Shown: piece after piece, positions 54,088-63,390 of the stretch
Numbering within the stretch: position 1 is the stretch's first letter
Layout of the letters: the number at the start of each line of letters is the position of its first letter
Assembly: GCF_022129445.1 (NCBI RefSeq)
Contig: NZ_JADQAQ010000023.1
Location: 1 to 64,000, forward strand
Reading direction: 5' to 3'
DNA length: 64,000 nucleotides
Source of the DNA: Photobacterium sp. Ph5
GTDB lineage: Bacteria > Pseudomonadota > Gammaproteobacteria > Enterobacterales > Vibrionaceae
Notes under the pieces: model-generated
What the model was told of the DNA's origin: nothing
Database searches by the model: none
Seen by the model: the letters and a program-made list of their open reading frames with translations, nothing else
Translations under genes and position numbers: made by a program

Positions 54088-55239
54088 ATGTTTACTGTTT
54101 TTACGACCTTTTTATTATTGGGCTTATATAGCTTTGGCGGCCCAGCTGCACATATTGGTTTCTTTCAACGTTCTTTTGTACAAGAAAAAAAATGGATTTC
54201 TGATGATGATTTCACTCATGCTGTAGCGTTATGTCAATTTTTACCTGGACCTGCCAGTAGCCAACTAGGTATGTATATTGGTTATAAGAAAGCGGGATAT
54301 TTAGGAGCTGTTGCTGCCTTTATTGGTTTTACTTTACCTTCTTTTGCATTGTTAACAGGGCTTGCCATTGTTAGTAGCAGCGTAACGTCTAACTCTGTTG
54401 TTGATAGCTTAATCATCGCAGCAAAACTACTTGCCGTTATCGTCGTTGCTGATGCGTTATGGGGAATGGCTAAAAAGAATTTAACGACAGCGCTAACGAT
54501 TACTGTGGCAGTGATTACTGCTATTTGGGTCTATTTTAGTACAGGTCTACTTGGCCAAGTGTTACCTATATGTGTAGCGGCAGCTGTGGGCTACACATTG
54601 TCATATAAAACAGAGATTACGCCAACAAAAAAACAAGCCTCTAGCATTAAACCACATCTTGGTATTTTAACTATGTTTGGCGTGTTGTTAGTTGGATTAC
54701 CGTTGTTAGCGCCTTACAGCAGCAGTATTAATTTATTTAATATCTTCTACCAAGCAGGCAGTTTTGTTTTTGGCGGTGGGCATGTTGTACTACCACTTCT
54801 ACAACCTATGATGGATGGGTTAGTAGGGGAGTCTACCTTTATTAATGCCTACGCATCAGCACAGCTTGTACCTGGTCCAATGTTCACTATGGCTAGTTAC
54901 TTAGGCGCTTCGATTGATTCAATGCATCCCGTATTAGGTAGCTTGATTGCAACCATTGCAGTGTTTTTACCGGGAAGTTTATTACTTTTTGCATTTATTC
55001 CTGCATGGAAAGCATTGTTTGAGCATCAACGTCTAAAGCAATCAATCAAGCTAGTAAATGCTTGTGTTGTTGGGTTATTAGCTAGCGCATTAGTCAGCCC
55101 TATTATTACCAGTGGGGTGAAGACAGGATTAGATGCTGTCGCTGTGGTGATTGGATTTATTGCGTTTAAATACTTCAAATGTCCAGTGTGGCTGTTGGCT
55201 ATCTTGTTATTTATAAGCAAATATTTCATCATGATTTAA
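54088..55239 (+). CDS. chrA: Chromate transporter (CHR family, long form)
   Basis: The 383-residue two-domain CHR transporter has repeated halves. The first has YSFGGPAAHIGFF and LCQFLPGPASSQLGMYIG, the second FVFGGGHVVLPLL and SAQLVPGPMFTMASYLG. These LPGP and FGG motifs are the hallmark of CHR proteins that expel chromate or move sulfate-like ions. About ten helices are expected. ATG 54088 lies after TGGAGGAATGC; the ATGs at 54058 and beyond are upstream and less likely. Regulation by the divergent LysR gene is inferred. Confidence 0.93.
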   Translation: MFTVFTTFLLLGLYSFGGPAAHIGFFQRSFVQEKKWISDDDFTHAVALCQFLPGPASSQLGMYIGYKKAGYLGAVAAFIGFTLPSFALLTGLAIVSSSVTSNSVVDSLIIAAKLLAVIVVADALWGMAKKNLTTALTITVAVITAIWVYFSTGLLGQVLPICVAAAVGYTLSYKTEITPTKKQASSIKPHLGILTMFGVLLVGLPLLAPYSSSINLFNIFYQAGSFVFGGGHVVLPLLQPMMDGLVGESTFINAYASAQLVPGPMFTMASYLGASIDSMHPVLGSLIATIAVFLPGSLLLFAFIPAWKALFEHQRLKQSIKLVNACVVGLLASALVSPIITSGVKTGLDAVAVVIGFIAFKYFKCPVWLLAILLFISKYFIMI

Positions 55240-55259
55240 TTTGAATATCGCTTTATTAT

Positions 55260-55290
55260 CAAGGATCTGCTTTATACAGATCCTTGTTTT
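55260..55290 (+). terminator. Terminator of chrA
   Basis: A perfect 10-bp stem CAAGGATCTG/CAGATCCTTG followed by TTTT. Confidence 0.85.
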
Positions 55291-55381
55291 ATGGAATAAT
55301 CTAAACAGATTATAGGCTTGGATGTGGTATAAAGCTTAACATCTAATGCACTATAACTTTATAGTCTATAATAAAAACAAC

Positions 55382-55927
55382 TTACCAATCGAGAACTAAT
55401 TGATGAGTTTTTATAATCAACTCAGGTTTAGTAGATTTAAGTAGCGCTTGTTTCATTTCGTTTTCATCGAGCTTATAAACAGGTTTGGTTGATAAAACTT
55501 GACCAATAAGTGAAACAAATGGTGTTATAACCGGTTTGGTGAGCATGTTATTAAACTTCTCAGGTTTTATTGCCAATGATTCAATATTTAAACCACGTAA
55601 ATATATCGCCCCTTCGTCTTGATTATAATAGGGGATGGCACTGAAATTTGCTTTAACAACAATATCTTGAGGTGCTTGACCTGCAAGTTCTAGCTGGGCG
55701 CTAGCAGTCGTATCAATACTTACACGATTGTCAGCGACACGACCAATACCCACTTTTACTTTTTCAAACTTACCTGTAGCGTAGGCGATACCTTGAATAC
55801 CAACAGATCGTTCAACATTGGTTTCTTTGTTTATATAATTTTGCATCTCACTTTCAGTAACACCGTAACTACTACAACCAGCGAAAATGAAGGCAGAACT
55901 CGCAATGATTAGAGCTTTTAATTTCAT
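55382..55927 (-). CDS. DUF1439 lipoprotein (YceB-like)
   Basis: The 181-residue lipoprotein begins MKLKALIIASSAFIFAGCSS with lipobox FAGC. The mature domain fits DUF1439 (E. coli YceB), a tubular lipid-binding fold related to TULIP/BPI-like proteins in some analyses. Typical parts are YINKETNVERSVGIQGIAYA and GLNIESLAIKPEKF. It is a single gene, with no ribosome site stronger than TAAGG. The role is probably in envelope lipid handling but unproven. Confidence 0.82.
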   Translation of the reverse strand: MKLKALIIASSAFIFAGCSSYGVTESEMQNYINKETNVERSVGIQGIAYATGKFEKVKVGIGRVADNRVSIDTTASAQLELAGQAPQDIVVKANFSAIPYYNQDEGAIYLRGLNIESLAIKPEKFNNMLTKPVITPFVSLIGQVLSTKPVYKLDENEMKQALLKSTKPELIIKTHQLVLDW

Positions 55928-56022
55928 AAATAACCTTAAGTAAATAAAGATAGTTTTATTTATAGCTCATAATAACCAAAAAAATCACCCAAACCTACGT
56001 GCCTCTGTTTTCAACATGAATA

Positions 56023-56898
56023 TTAATTGTTAGCAAACAAAACTGAGAGATCATAGTTATCACGGCTCAGTGAATTTTTTAGTTTTGCTAATGAGGTAAC
56101 TTGTAACTGCCGAATACGCTCTCTTGTAAGACCCACTTCTTCAGCAACTTCCTGTAAAGTCTGTGCTTCATAACCTAATAAACCAAATCTTCGGCATATA
56201 ATTTCTTTATCGCGATTATTTAAACAATTTAGCACATTAGTTGTTATTTTTTGGATTGCTAAATCATCTACGAGATCATCAGGTTTGGCACTATTTTCAT
56301 CAGCGATTAGTACAGCTATTGACTGGGAACTTGCTTCACTTGTTATAGATTGATCATACGAAACGATAGGGGTGTCATAAGAAAGAGTTGTAGATACATC
56401 ATCAAGTGTTTTATTTAAAACTTCAGCGACTAATTCTGTATTAGGTTCTTGATTATTTTTCTTTATTAATTGTTTGTGTGTCCGAACAATGGTATTGATT
56501 TCTTTTGATACATGAACAGGTAAACGAATCGTTCTTCCTTGGTTATGTATCGCACGTTCTATAGTTTGTTTTATCCACCATGTGGCATAAGTTGAAAATC
56601 GAAAGCCTTTTTCAGGATCAAATTTTTCAACAGCAGTGATCAATCCGATATTTCCTTCATCAATAAGATCACTCAAATGCATGCTACTGCCACGATAATT
56701 TTTTGCAATACTGACTACTAAGCGTAAATTACTCTCTATTAATACTTTCTTACTATTAGCATCACCGCATAGACTTTTCCGACTATATAAAATTTCATCT
56801 TCTTTCGTTAAGAGTGGTTTTTCTGAGATCTCTTTTAAATATAAATGAATAATATCTCCGCCATGTGATAAATGATCTCCTTTCTTATTTATATCCAT
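56023..56898 (-). CDS. RpoS-like sigma-70 family factor (RpoQ-like)
   Basis: The 291-residue sigma factor has region 1.2-2 (IIHLYLKEISEKPLLTKEDE, LIDEGNIGLITAVEKFD, FSTYATWWIKQTIERAI), region 3 and region 4 (RRFGLLGYEAQTLQEVAEEVG, TRERIRQLQVTSLAKLKNSL). It resembles RpoS but is shorter and divergent, for instance in the 3-4 linker rich in Ser and Asp. In Aliivibrio fischeri a similar second factor, RpoQ, is controlled by quorum sensing. nlpD, surE and pcm, the usual rpoS neighbours, are absent, so this is not the housekeeping rpoS locus. It is divergent from mntH. Confidence 0.85.
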   Translation of the reverse strand: MDINKKGDHLSHGGDIIHLYLKEISEKPLLTKEDEILYSRKSLCGDANSKKVLIESNLRLVVSIAKNYRGSSMHLSDLIDEGNIGLITAVEKFDPEKGFRFSTYATWWIKQTIERAIHNQGRTIRLPVHVSKEINTIVRTHKQLIKKNNQEPNTELVAEVLNKTLDDVSTTLSYDTPIVSYDQSITSEASSQSIAVLIADENSAKPDDLVDDLAIQKITTNVLNCLNNRDKEIICRRFGLLGYEAQTLQEVAEEVGLTRERIRQLQVTSLAKLKNSLSRDNYDLSVLFANN

Positions 56899-57123
56899 AT
56901 AAGGTCCTTTATCTTTATAAGGTATTTATTGTCATAATATTTTATAAGCAACGATGCAGACCGTACCATAAAGGAATTATATGTACACTATTTTATGAAA
57001 TTGTTAATATAAAATTAATAATAGATCACATTATAAATACTAACCTCACAATTGATAGTCGTAAACTATCAATTAGGCGTTAATCATATATGAAATCTTA
57101 CCAACCATGAATAGCACCTAAGT

Positions 57124-57142
57124 GATATTGATTCTCATTTGT
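57124..57142 (+). promoter_or_regulatory. Fur/Mur-like box upstream of mntH
   Basis: GATATTGATTCTCATTTGT fits the 19-bp Fur consensus at about 13 positions. It lies 39 bp before the mntH start, suitable for metal-dependent repression by Fur/Mur. Confidence 0.5.
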
Positions 57143-57180
57143 GAGGGTGTATGATGAGATTACTATTTAAGGAGTTAGCT

Positions 57181-58422
57181 ATGGCCTCTACAACTATTTC
57201 TATTAAGCCCGAAATGGCTACCTTCAGTTTAAGACTAAAGAAGAAACTACTACTTTTAGGTCCAGCATTTATTGCAGCAATTGGTTATATTGATCCAGGT
57301 AATTTTGCTACAAATATAGAAGCGGGTTCTTCTTTTGGCTATCAGTTATTATGGGTTGTGCTTTGGGCAAACCTAATGGCTATGTTGATCCAGTATTTGT
57401 CTGCAAAATTAGGCATTGTAACTGGCAAAAATCTTGCTGAACATTTACGTGATCATCTGCCTAAATGGGCAATAGGTCCATATTGGATTCAAGCTGAAAT
57501 TATCGCGATGGCAACAGATTTAGCTGAATTTATAGGCGCAGCTTTTGGTTTCCAATTGTTGTTAGGTATTAGTTTAATGGAAGGGGCGGTAATTACAGCT
57601 ATTGTTACGATGGCTATTTTATTGTTAAGCAATAAAAGTCAAAAACCATTAGAAGTTGTTATTGCTTCATTATTATTGGTTGTTGCCATTGTTTATGTTG
57701 CTGAACTTTTCTTTGCACATCCGGTTACAGGTGAGATGTTGAAAGGTCTCGCTATCCCAACATTAAATAGTTCACATCAAATTTATTTAGCTGCAGGTAT
57801 TTTAGGAGCAACAGTTATGCCGCATGTTATTTACCTACATTCGGCACTGTTTAAAAATACTTACGGTGAAACAAAAGCGAAAAGATTAAAATCAACACGT
57901 GTAGATGTGCTAATAGCAATGGTAATTGCGGGTTTTGTGAATATTGCAATCGTTGCAATGGCTGCTGCTGTCTTCCATTACTCAGGTAATCAAGATATTG
58001 CTGAAATTGAAACTGCATATAAAACTTTAACCCCATTAGTTGGACAAGCGGCATCAACATTGTTTGCAATTTCACTTATAGCGTCTGGGTTATCATCTAC
58101 AGTAGTGGGAACAATGGCAGGGGATGTAGTTATGCAAGGGTTCGTAAAATTTAAGATCCCTTTACTATTACGTCGTATCGTTACAATGATTCCATCTTTT
58201 ATCGTTATAGGGCTTGCTATTAATACCACTGAGATTTTAGTAATGAGCCAAGTTGTACTTAGCTTTGGTATTGCATTAGCGATTATACCGTTGCTAATTT
58301 TCACCAATAATGAAAGGTTGATGGGTGAATTTAAAAATAACAAATACGTTAGTTATGCTGGTATCGTAATTATCGCTCTTGTTATTGCTTTGAATATATA
58401 TTTAATGGTAACACTGTCTTAA
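57181..58422 (+). CDS. mntH: Nramp divalent metal transporter MntH
   Basis: The 413-residue proton-coupled Mn(II)/Fe(II) importer has eleven predicted helices. The metal-binding motifs are [11 protein letters not shown] in TM1 and [12 protein letters not shown] in TM6. The length equals E. coli MntH. ATG 57181 follows AAGGAGTTAGCT; the start at 57151 would add ten residues that do not fit. A Fur/Mur-like box lies upstream and a terminator downstream. Confidence 0.95.
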   Translation: MASTTISIKPEMATFSLRLKKKLLLLGPAFIAAIGYIDPGNFATNIEAGSSFGYQLLWVVLWANLMAMLIQYLSAKLGIVTGKNLAEHLRDHLPKWAIGPYWIQAEIIAMATDLAEFIGAAFGFQLLLGISLMEGAVITAIVTMAILLLSNKSQKPLEVVIASLLLVVAIVYVAELFFAHPVTGEMLKGLAIPTLNSSHQIYLAAGILGATVMPHVIYLHSALFKNTYGETKAKRLKSTRVDVLIAMVIAGFVNIAIVAMAAAVFHYSGNQDIAEIETAYKTLTPLVGQAASTLFAISLIASGLSSTVVGTMAGDVVMQGFVKFKIPLLLRRIVTMIPSFIVIGLAINTTEILVMSQVVLSFGIALAIIPLLIFTNNERLMGEFKNNKYVSYAGIVIIALVIALNIYLMVTLS

Positions 58423-58442
58423 ATACCGCTTTCTACAAACTT

Positions 58443-58481
58443 CAATAAAAGACTAAGCATTAATTGTTTGGTCTTTTATTG
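58443..58481 (+). terminator. Bidirectional terminator of mntH
   Basis: A perfect 11-bp stem CAATAAAAGAC/GTCTTTTATTG. The convergent small gene ends in its right arm. Confidence 0.7.
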
Positions 58482-58727
58482 ACAACTTTTTTGTTTCATT
58501 AATAAACTCAGTGCTTTATTTTTGTGTTTAAGTTCTTTTTTAGTCTTATCTGATGCAACCTTTAAAATCATTTTTGTACGCTTTTCTAGGCTTTCAATTT
58601 TTACTTTCAATCCTTCACAAGGGATAACACTGTATTGATTCATGTACTGTTTTACACTTCGAGCTCCAGAAGGAAAAGATACAAGCAATAAAATCGAAAT
58701 TAATGAGGTTATAACACACATTTTCAT
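58476..58727 (-). CDS. Small secreted protein, 83 aa
   Basis: I know no family. ATG 58727 follows AGGAGAATTATTC. The 83-residue product has a signal peptide (about 1-23) and a mature part with two Cys residues, one in the central VIPCEGLK and one at the C-terminal KSCQ, that could form a disulfide. It also has a Lys-rich helical tail (about 50-80). A small basic periplasmic protein is likely. It lies between mntH and the recombinase gene. Confidence 0.55.
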   Translation of the reverse strand: MKMCVITSLISILLLVSFPSGARSVKQYMNQYSVIPCEGLKVKIESLEKRTKMILKVASDKTKKELKHKNKALSLLMKQKSCQ

Positions 58728-58846
58728 GAATAATTCTCCTGTATGCAGAATATTATATTTCATTACCTTCTATCTATAATATTAAAATTTAATGAAAATG
58801 TGAGTCAAACGGGTATTTTATAAAATATTGAATAATATCAATTACA

Positions 58847-60289
58847 TTAACGACTCGGTATAACTCCTTTTAAATCATCATCTGTACGTCTATCATAACG
58901 TTGAGTTGTAGTGATGCTGCTATGTCCCATAAATTTACTCACCAACAATAAGTCGTAACCTGAACGCAAAAGATTCGTTGCTACTGAATGTCGAAAATCG
59001 TGTGGTGAAACAATACGAGAAAAACCTAACTTAGTAAGTTGTTTACATAAATCATTGAGTGTTTGTGTTGTTAAACGCATTTGAGTCAATGTTTGATATC
59101 GGTTAATAGTACAAAACAGAGCGGGTAAATTAGAGTTAAAATCTTGCCGACGAATAGTTAGCCATTTTTCCATCGCATTATATAAATCGCTATTTCGTGA
59201 AAAAGGAACATAGCGCTCTTTATTACCTTTACCTACAACACGTAATTGGCAACGGTTCATATCAATATCATGCATATTTGCGCTTACAACTTCTGCACGT
59301 CGTAATCCAGCTTCATACATCAACCAAAAAATAGCGTTATCTCTTAATGCTTTATTTTCATTTTTTTGATTAAGCGTAATAGCAGAAATATGATCTAACT
59401 CATGATAGCTAAGGTATCTTCCACTCGATTGACGAGAGCCTCTTGGTAATTTAATCGCTTTAATACGTTCTAATGTCTCAACCGAAATTAGCTCAGCGAG
59501 CCAAGCATGTTGAGCAACACCACGTAACATACGTAGTAAATTATCAGCTGTTGCTGGTGCATAAGCTTTTTTACGATCACTTATCTGATTTTCGCTTCGA
59601 TCACTTAAAAACGATTGCATCGTTGATTGAAGAAGAGGAGCGAATAAAATACTACGCCAATCAAAACGCTCAACACAACTTCGAATACAAAAGCAACTAA
59701 ACGCCTCTAACATCACTTCAGACTGTTTCGTTAATTCAAAATCATAGCGCTGCGGTGGAATAGATTGAAGCCAACCATGATCTAGCATTGATGTTTTTAC
59801 ACTAGCAAGATCAAAAACTGTCATTCGTTTCTCAAATTCAATAACACGAGAAAGAGGTAGGTTATGATTACAATGAAGGAATTGAGCGACAGTCAGTAAG
59901 GCATTCAGCAATGGATTAACTTGTAAATTTTTTATTGGATCATTAACGCTGAAATAATGGTTTTTCATTTTTGCTTTTAGCTTAGCGCGGGCAATAAGAA
60001 ATGACTTAACTGCATCTATCAGCTTATCTTGAATCGTAAATAATTCTTTCCAATCAATAAGTTGAAAACTATTTCCCATGATATATCGCGCAAGCCTTTC
60101 AAGAGTATAACGTGCATTTGCTTGACCACCAGTAGTATCTGTTGCTGCCAATGAGTGTATATAAGATAAAGCAGGGTTTGCAGAAGCATAATTTATATGA
60201 TTAATGCGTTCAGCAAGTTGTGTCTGCTTGCGTAACGATGTTGTCCTTAAACTTGTGGAACTTGGATCTATAGGGAGGTTATTCTGCAT
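58847..60289 (-). CDS. Tyrosine recombinase/phage-integrase-family protein
   Basis: The 480-residue site-specific recombinase has its catalytic domain at about 295-475: Arg330 in EAGLRRAEV, Lys in VVGKGNKERYV, His430 and Arg433 in PHDFRHSVATNLL, His456 in FMGHSSITTT and the nucleophile Tyr465 in RYDRR. A core-binding helix bundle precedes it (about 240-290). A long N-terminal region (1-235) is unusual; its residues 40-110 also look like a core-binding module. It lacks the IntI-specific insert. I see no phage, transposon or excisionase genes beside it, and attachment sites are not obvious. Confidence 0.88.
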   Translation of the reverse strand: MQNNLPIDPSSTSLRTTSLRKQTQLAERINHINYASANPALSYIHSLAATDTTGGQANARYTLERLARYIMGNSFQLIDWKELFTIQDKLIDAVKSFLIARAKLKAKMKNHYFSVNDPIKNLQVNPLLNALLTVAQFLHCNHNLPLSRVIEFEKRMTVFDLASVKTSMLDHGWLQSIPPQRYDFELTKQSEVMLEAFSCFCIRSCVERFDWRSILFAPLLQSTMQSFLSDRSENQISDRKKAYAPATADNLLRMLRGVAQHAWLAELISVETLERIKAIKLPRGSRQSSGRYLSYHELDHISAITLNQKNENKALRDNAIFWLMYEAGLRRAEVVSANMHDIDMNRCQLRVVGKGNKERYVPFSRNSDLYNAMEKWLTIRRQDFNSNLPALFCTINRYQTLTQMRLTTQTLNDLCKQLTKLGFSRIVSPHDFRHSVATNLLRSGYDLLLVSKFMGHSSITTTQRYDRRTDDDLKGVIPSR

Positions 60290-60586
60290 TACAAAAGTTA
60301 TTTTAGATCTGCTATAAGATATATTATATAAGACTTAAATTAAATTACTATATAAATCTGTAACTTATCAACAATTACATGATCGTTAATTATGATCCGT
60401 ATAATGATCTACTGTCTATTTAATAGACATATCACTAGGGTTATATTTTAAAATCTACTTATCATTAGCCATATTACTCACCACCGAGAAAATGTTACGA
60501 TGTCACGTTTTAGTTGTAAACTTGATACGATGAATGAGAAAGTAATTACTTATAATTAAAGCTAATGGGGATAAAAGGATGTAGTT

Positions 60587-61327
60587 ATGAAATTGTTAAA
60601 GAGAGCTATTTGGCTTTGTTGCATTTGTTCTACTTCTGTCAGTGCAACGAATATCTATCTCAAACAATTTAATGAAATAGATACTAGCCTTAACAATTTA
60701 ATGTTGGATGTTAATTGCGGAAATTTACCTTCAATATCTTTTTCAGGGGACGAACTCGAAAATGTAAAACTACAAGTGAATAATGCAACGCTTAAATTAT
60801 ATTCATCAGAAAATACTACGCCCAATATAAACATTACTGCTCATATAACAGTATCGAAGCCTTTAGCTAAAATTGATATCGCCAATCATGCAAAAGTCAA
60901 TGTTGACGGATGTGCATTAGATACAAATAAATTCAGCGTCAATTTAATGAATAAAAGTTATGCCGAAATCCATGGTTCGACCACCAAACTCAATATTACA
61001 GCAACAGACAACGCTCATGCGAAGGTCAATATTATCGCTGAAAATGTCAATGTGAATGCTTATCAGTCATCATCTATTAATATGAATAAACCAGTTGGAG
61101 TTTTGAACTTGTCATTAGCAACTGATTCACTATTTGAATTATCATCAAGAGTTAATCATGTTGAAATCAATATGAAAGAGCAATCTATTGCTACAATGTG
61201 TAATACAGCAAATAGTACGATTAATGGTTCAATGGAAGATGATTCATCAATCACATTAAATAAAGCTGCAGAGTCAGCCATTGTAACTAGTGACAATAGT
61301 AAAATAACTTATTGCTATCAGAACTGA
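60587..61327 (+). CDS. Exported beta-helix-like protein (GIN-domain-like)
   Basis: The 246-residue protein has a signal peptide (about 1-20) followed by a long series of short alternating strands rich in Asn, Ser and Val (KVNVDGCAL, YAEIHGSTTKLNITATDN, AHAKVNIIAENVNVNAYQ). This pattern is typical of a right-handed beta-helix or the GIN domain of DUF2807 proteins. Four or five Cys residues could form disulfides. The protein is probably periplasmic or surface-exposed; no ligand can be assigned. It is preceded by GGGGATAAAAGGATG. Confidence 0.62.
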   Translation: MKLLKRAIWLCCICSTSVSATNIYLKQFNEIDTSLNNLMLDVNCGNLPSISFSGDELENVKLQVNNATLKLYSSENTTPNINITAHITVSKPLAKIDIANHAKVNVDGCALDTNKFSVNLMNKSYAEIHGSTTKLNITATDNAHAKVNIIAENVNVNAYQSSSINMNKPVGVLNLSLATDSLFELSSRVNHVEINMKEQSIATMCNTANSTINGSMEDDSSITLNKAAESAIVTSDNSKITYCYQN

Positions 61328-61377
61328 CGTTTAATACTAAATGTGTAATGATAGTCTTAATTTAAAAGGGGCTAATC

Positions 61378-61728
61378 ATGACGATAAAAACAATAACGTT
61401 TCCAATTAATAGTAATATTTCAATAGCAGAAAACATTATCGAATATGTACAAAGTCATGAAGATAATTGTGCACCTGCTTTGTTTACTAAACACGATCAA
61501 CAGGATCTTCGGTACCAATTTGCAACTGGTAGTCTAAATGTTGATATGGTAGAAATGGCAACAGATCTAAAAAGCGGTGTAATTACAGTTAGCTACGGCA
61601 TTCATTTCTTTTGGCCTTGTAATAACCAAGATGAAATTGATAGCTATAAAGAAACGTTAAATTTTAAAGTAGAAGAGGGGAAAGTAACCATTGAATTGAT
61701 TGAGCATGAACCTTGGATTGTACTTTAA
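61378..61728 (+). CDS. Hypothetical protein, 116 aa
   Basis: I recognise no family. The protein is acidic and soluble, without signal peptide, and predicted alpha/beta (segments ISIAENIIEYVQSHED and GVITVSYGIHFFWPC). AAAAGGGGCTAATC precedes the ATG as a good ribosome site. It follows the beta-helix gene after 50 bp, so the two may be one unit. A terminator follows its stop at once. Confidence 0.6.
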   Translation: MTIKTITFPINSNISIAENIIEYVQSHEDNCAPALFTKHDQQDLRYQFATGSLNVDMVEMATDLKSGVITVSYGIHFFWPCNNQDEIDSYKETLNFKVEEGKVTIELIEHEPWIVL

Positions 61729-61730
61729 AG

Positions 61731-61762
61731 AAAAACAGCCACTCGAAAGAATGGCTGTTTTT
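61731..61762 (+). terminator. Bidirectional terminator
   Basis: AAAAACAGCCA pairs perfectly with TGGCTGTTTTT over 11 bp, between convergent genes. Confidence 0.85.
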
Positions 61763-61772
61763 AATATAAAAA

Positions 61773-62150
61773 TTATTCGTCACTTTCGAAACCAAATACA
61801 CGATCTTGGATATACACCATATCGCAATCAGTTTTGTATAAAACACTATGTATTCTATTGGCCTGAATATAACCAGTTTGACCAGCAGATAATGTTACTT
61901 CATCACCATCTTTGATCAGTTCGTCATCTTCCTTTACGTAAAACTGAATAACAATCTCGCCTTTAACAATGATCGACATATCATCATTTGGGTGATGGTG
62001 AGGCGCTTCAAACGTACCAGCTTCCCAACGTTCAAGCAATGCAGTTACACAATTTTCATTCTTTTCATCTGTATCTCGAAAGCTAAAACCTGGCATTTCA
62101 GGTTCTTTTGTAAAATCAGACCAGATATTTTTAGAAACAAAATCACTCAT
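61773..62150 (-). CDS. Cupin-domain protein, 125 aa
   Basis: This small single-domain cupin shows metal-ligand residues in EAPHHHPNDDMSIIVKGEIVI (broken here: the HHH at about 53-55 and the Glu of KGEIV), and His in ANRIHSVLY of motif 2. It is expected to bind a metal and possibly a small ligand. ATG 62150 gives MSDFVSKNIWSDF; the upstream frame to 62240 is hydrophobic and unlikely to be coding. The ribosome site is weak. The reaction is unknown. Confidence 0.75.
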   Translation of the reverse strand: MSDFVSKNIWSDFTKEPEMPGFSFRDTDEKNENCVTALLERWEAGTFEAPHHHPNDDMSIIVKGEIVIQFYVKEDDELIKDGDEVTLSAGQTGYIQANRIHSVLYKTDCDMVYIQDRVFGFESDE

Positions 62151-62282
62151 AATAAAACCATATAACCATTTGAATATAGAATTATTATAGGTGAACAAAA
62201 TAGAATTATAGATAGCTAAAAAAGAAAGATAAAAAACCAAATTGATGTGCTACAAATTTAGGTTAAGAATCTTATCTATTAA

Positions 62283-62531
62283 TTAGTACATATCGTGATC
62301 GTTATATAACCAATCATCTGCTTCATCAAACATATCCTGTAGTAGTGCTTCAACACGCTCTTTATCATCAGCAAAACCACCGAGAACGGTTAAATTATTT
62401 CCACCACCAAGACGAACTCGTATACTCGCATCAGGCCAGTTTATTAAAACTCGGCGGTTGAATTCATCATCGATTTTTGAAAAATGAGCATCCGATAGGT
62501 TTAATTTGTTAAGCATTAATTCAATACGCAT
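62283..62531 (-). CDS. dinI: DinI-family SOS protein
   Basis: The 82-residue protein matches DinI: start MRIELMLNK, the central RRVLINWPDASIRVRLGGG and NLTVLGG, and the acidic C-terminal helix LLQDMFDEADDWL that contacts RecA. DinI stabilises or limits RecA filaments and slows LexA and UmuD cleavage. Two overlapping LexA-like boxes lie 18-48 bp upstream, so it should be SOS-inducible. ATG 62531 is chosen over an upstream ATG because it fits the family start. Confidence 0.88.
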   Translation of the reverse strand: MRIELMLNKLNLSDAHFSKIDDEFNRRVLINWPDASIRVRLGGGNNLTVLGGFADDKERVEALLQDMFDEADDWLYNDHDMY

Positions 62532-62548
62532 AAAGTAATTACATCCAA

Positions 62549-62579
62549 CTGTATATAACCACACTGATTTTATAAACAG
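62549..62579 (-). promoter_or_regulatory. Tandem LexA-like boxes before dinI
   Basis: CTGTATATAACCACAC (62549-62564) and CTGATTTTATAAACAG (62564-62579) each match CTGT-N8-ACAG with one mismatch and share one base. They lie 18 bp and 33 bp before the dinI start. Confidence 0.55.
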
Positions 62580-62795
62580 TAGTCTAGAACATCAATTCAA
62601 GATTTAAATCGTTGCAATTAGTTGAATTAATCAACAGTACATTAAATTCACAGAAACGATATTCTTACATCTTAAATTTTACAATTGATATTTTTAAACT
62701 AGTTAATTCACACTTTAAACAATAAGTATCATTAATGATTGATAAAACTGAAATTTGACACTTAATGTTGTGTATTGTTTTTAAAAGAGTCATAT

Positions 62796-62818
62796 TATTA
62801 TTCCAACAGAGAATAATA
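62796..62818 (+). promoter_or_regulatory. Inverted repeat at the PEBP gene leader
   Basis: TATTATTC and GAATAATA form a perfect 8-bp repeat with a 7-nt loop. The right arm abuts the AGGAC ribosome site of the next gene. It could be an operator or a translational hairpin. Confidence 0.35.
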
Positions 62819-62829
62819 GGACAACTAAA

Positions 62830-63309
62830 ATGACAACTTTCACATTACACAGCCAAGACATCGCAGAAGGTCAACTAAAAGACAAACGTTTCTCATTTAA
62901 TAGTTTTGGTCACGATGGTGATAATATATCTCCGCAACTATCTTGGGATAACGCGCCTGCAGGAACAAAAAGTTATGCTATAACTTGCTTTGATCCAGAC
63001 GCTCCAACAGAAAGCGGTTTCTGGCATTGGCAAGTGATTAATATCCCAGTATCAACAACATCACTTGAGCAGGGCGCATCAGGTAAACTCGCAGCGGGTT
63101 TAGAAATGCGTAATGACTATGGTTTTAATGGTTACGGCGGCGCTTGTCCTCCTGAAGGTCATGGTATGCATCGTTACCAATTTACCGTATGGGCGTTGCC
63201 AGTTGAAAAGCTAGAAGTACCAGATGATGCATCGTGTGCATTAGTTAGTTTTATGCTAAATGCAACAGCATTGGGTAAATCCACAATTACTCCAACATAT
63301 GTTAGATAA
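62830..63309 (+). CDS. YbhB/YbcL family PEBP (Raf-kinase-inhibitor-like) protein
   Basis: The 159-residue protein has the bacterial PEBP motifs NISPQLSWDNAPAGTKSYA, CFDPDAPTESGFWHWQVINI and GYGGACPPEGHGMHRY, which form the phosphate-like ligand pocket. There is no signal peptide. The bacterial role is uncertain. The following AraC-type gene is read in the same direction and could control it. The start has AATAGGACAACTAAA upstream. Confidence 0.9.
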   Translation: MTTFTLHSQDIAEGQLKDKRFSFNSFGHDGDNISPQLSWDNAPAGTKSYAITCFDPDAPTESGFWHWQVINIPVSTTSLEQGASGKLAAGLEMRNDYGFNGYGGACPPEGHGMHRYQFTVWALPVEKLEVPDDASCALVSFMLNATALGKSTITPTYVR

Positions 63310-63336
63310 ATAACGTTAATGTAAATAATTATTGAG

Positions 63337-63390
63337 ATAAACCTTGTGTCTATTTATTGTGTATTATCAATAACCAGTCACAAGGTTTAT
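63337..63390. repeat. Perfect 12-bp inverted repeat before the AraC gene
   Basis: ATAAACCTTGTG and CACAAGGTTTAT are separated by 30 bp, ending 11 bp before the AraC start. No T-tract follows on the plus strand, so an operator is more likely than a terminator, possibly for autoregulation. Confidence 0.4.
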
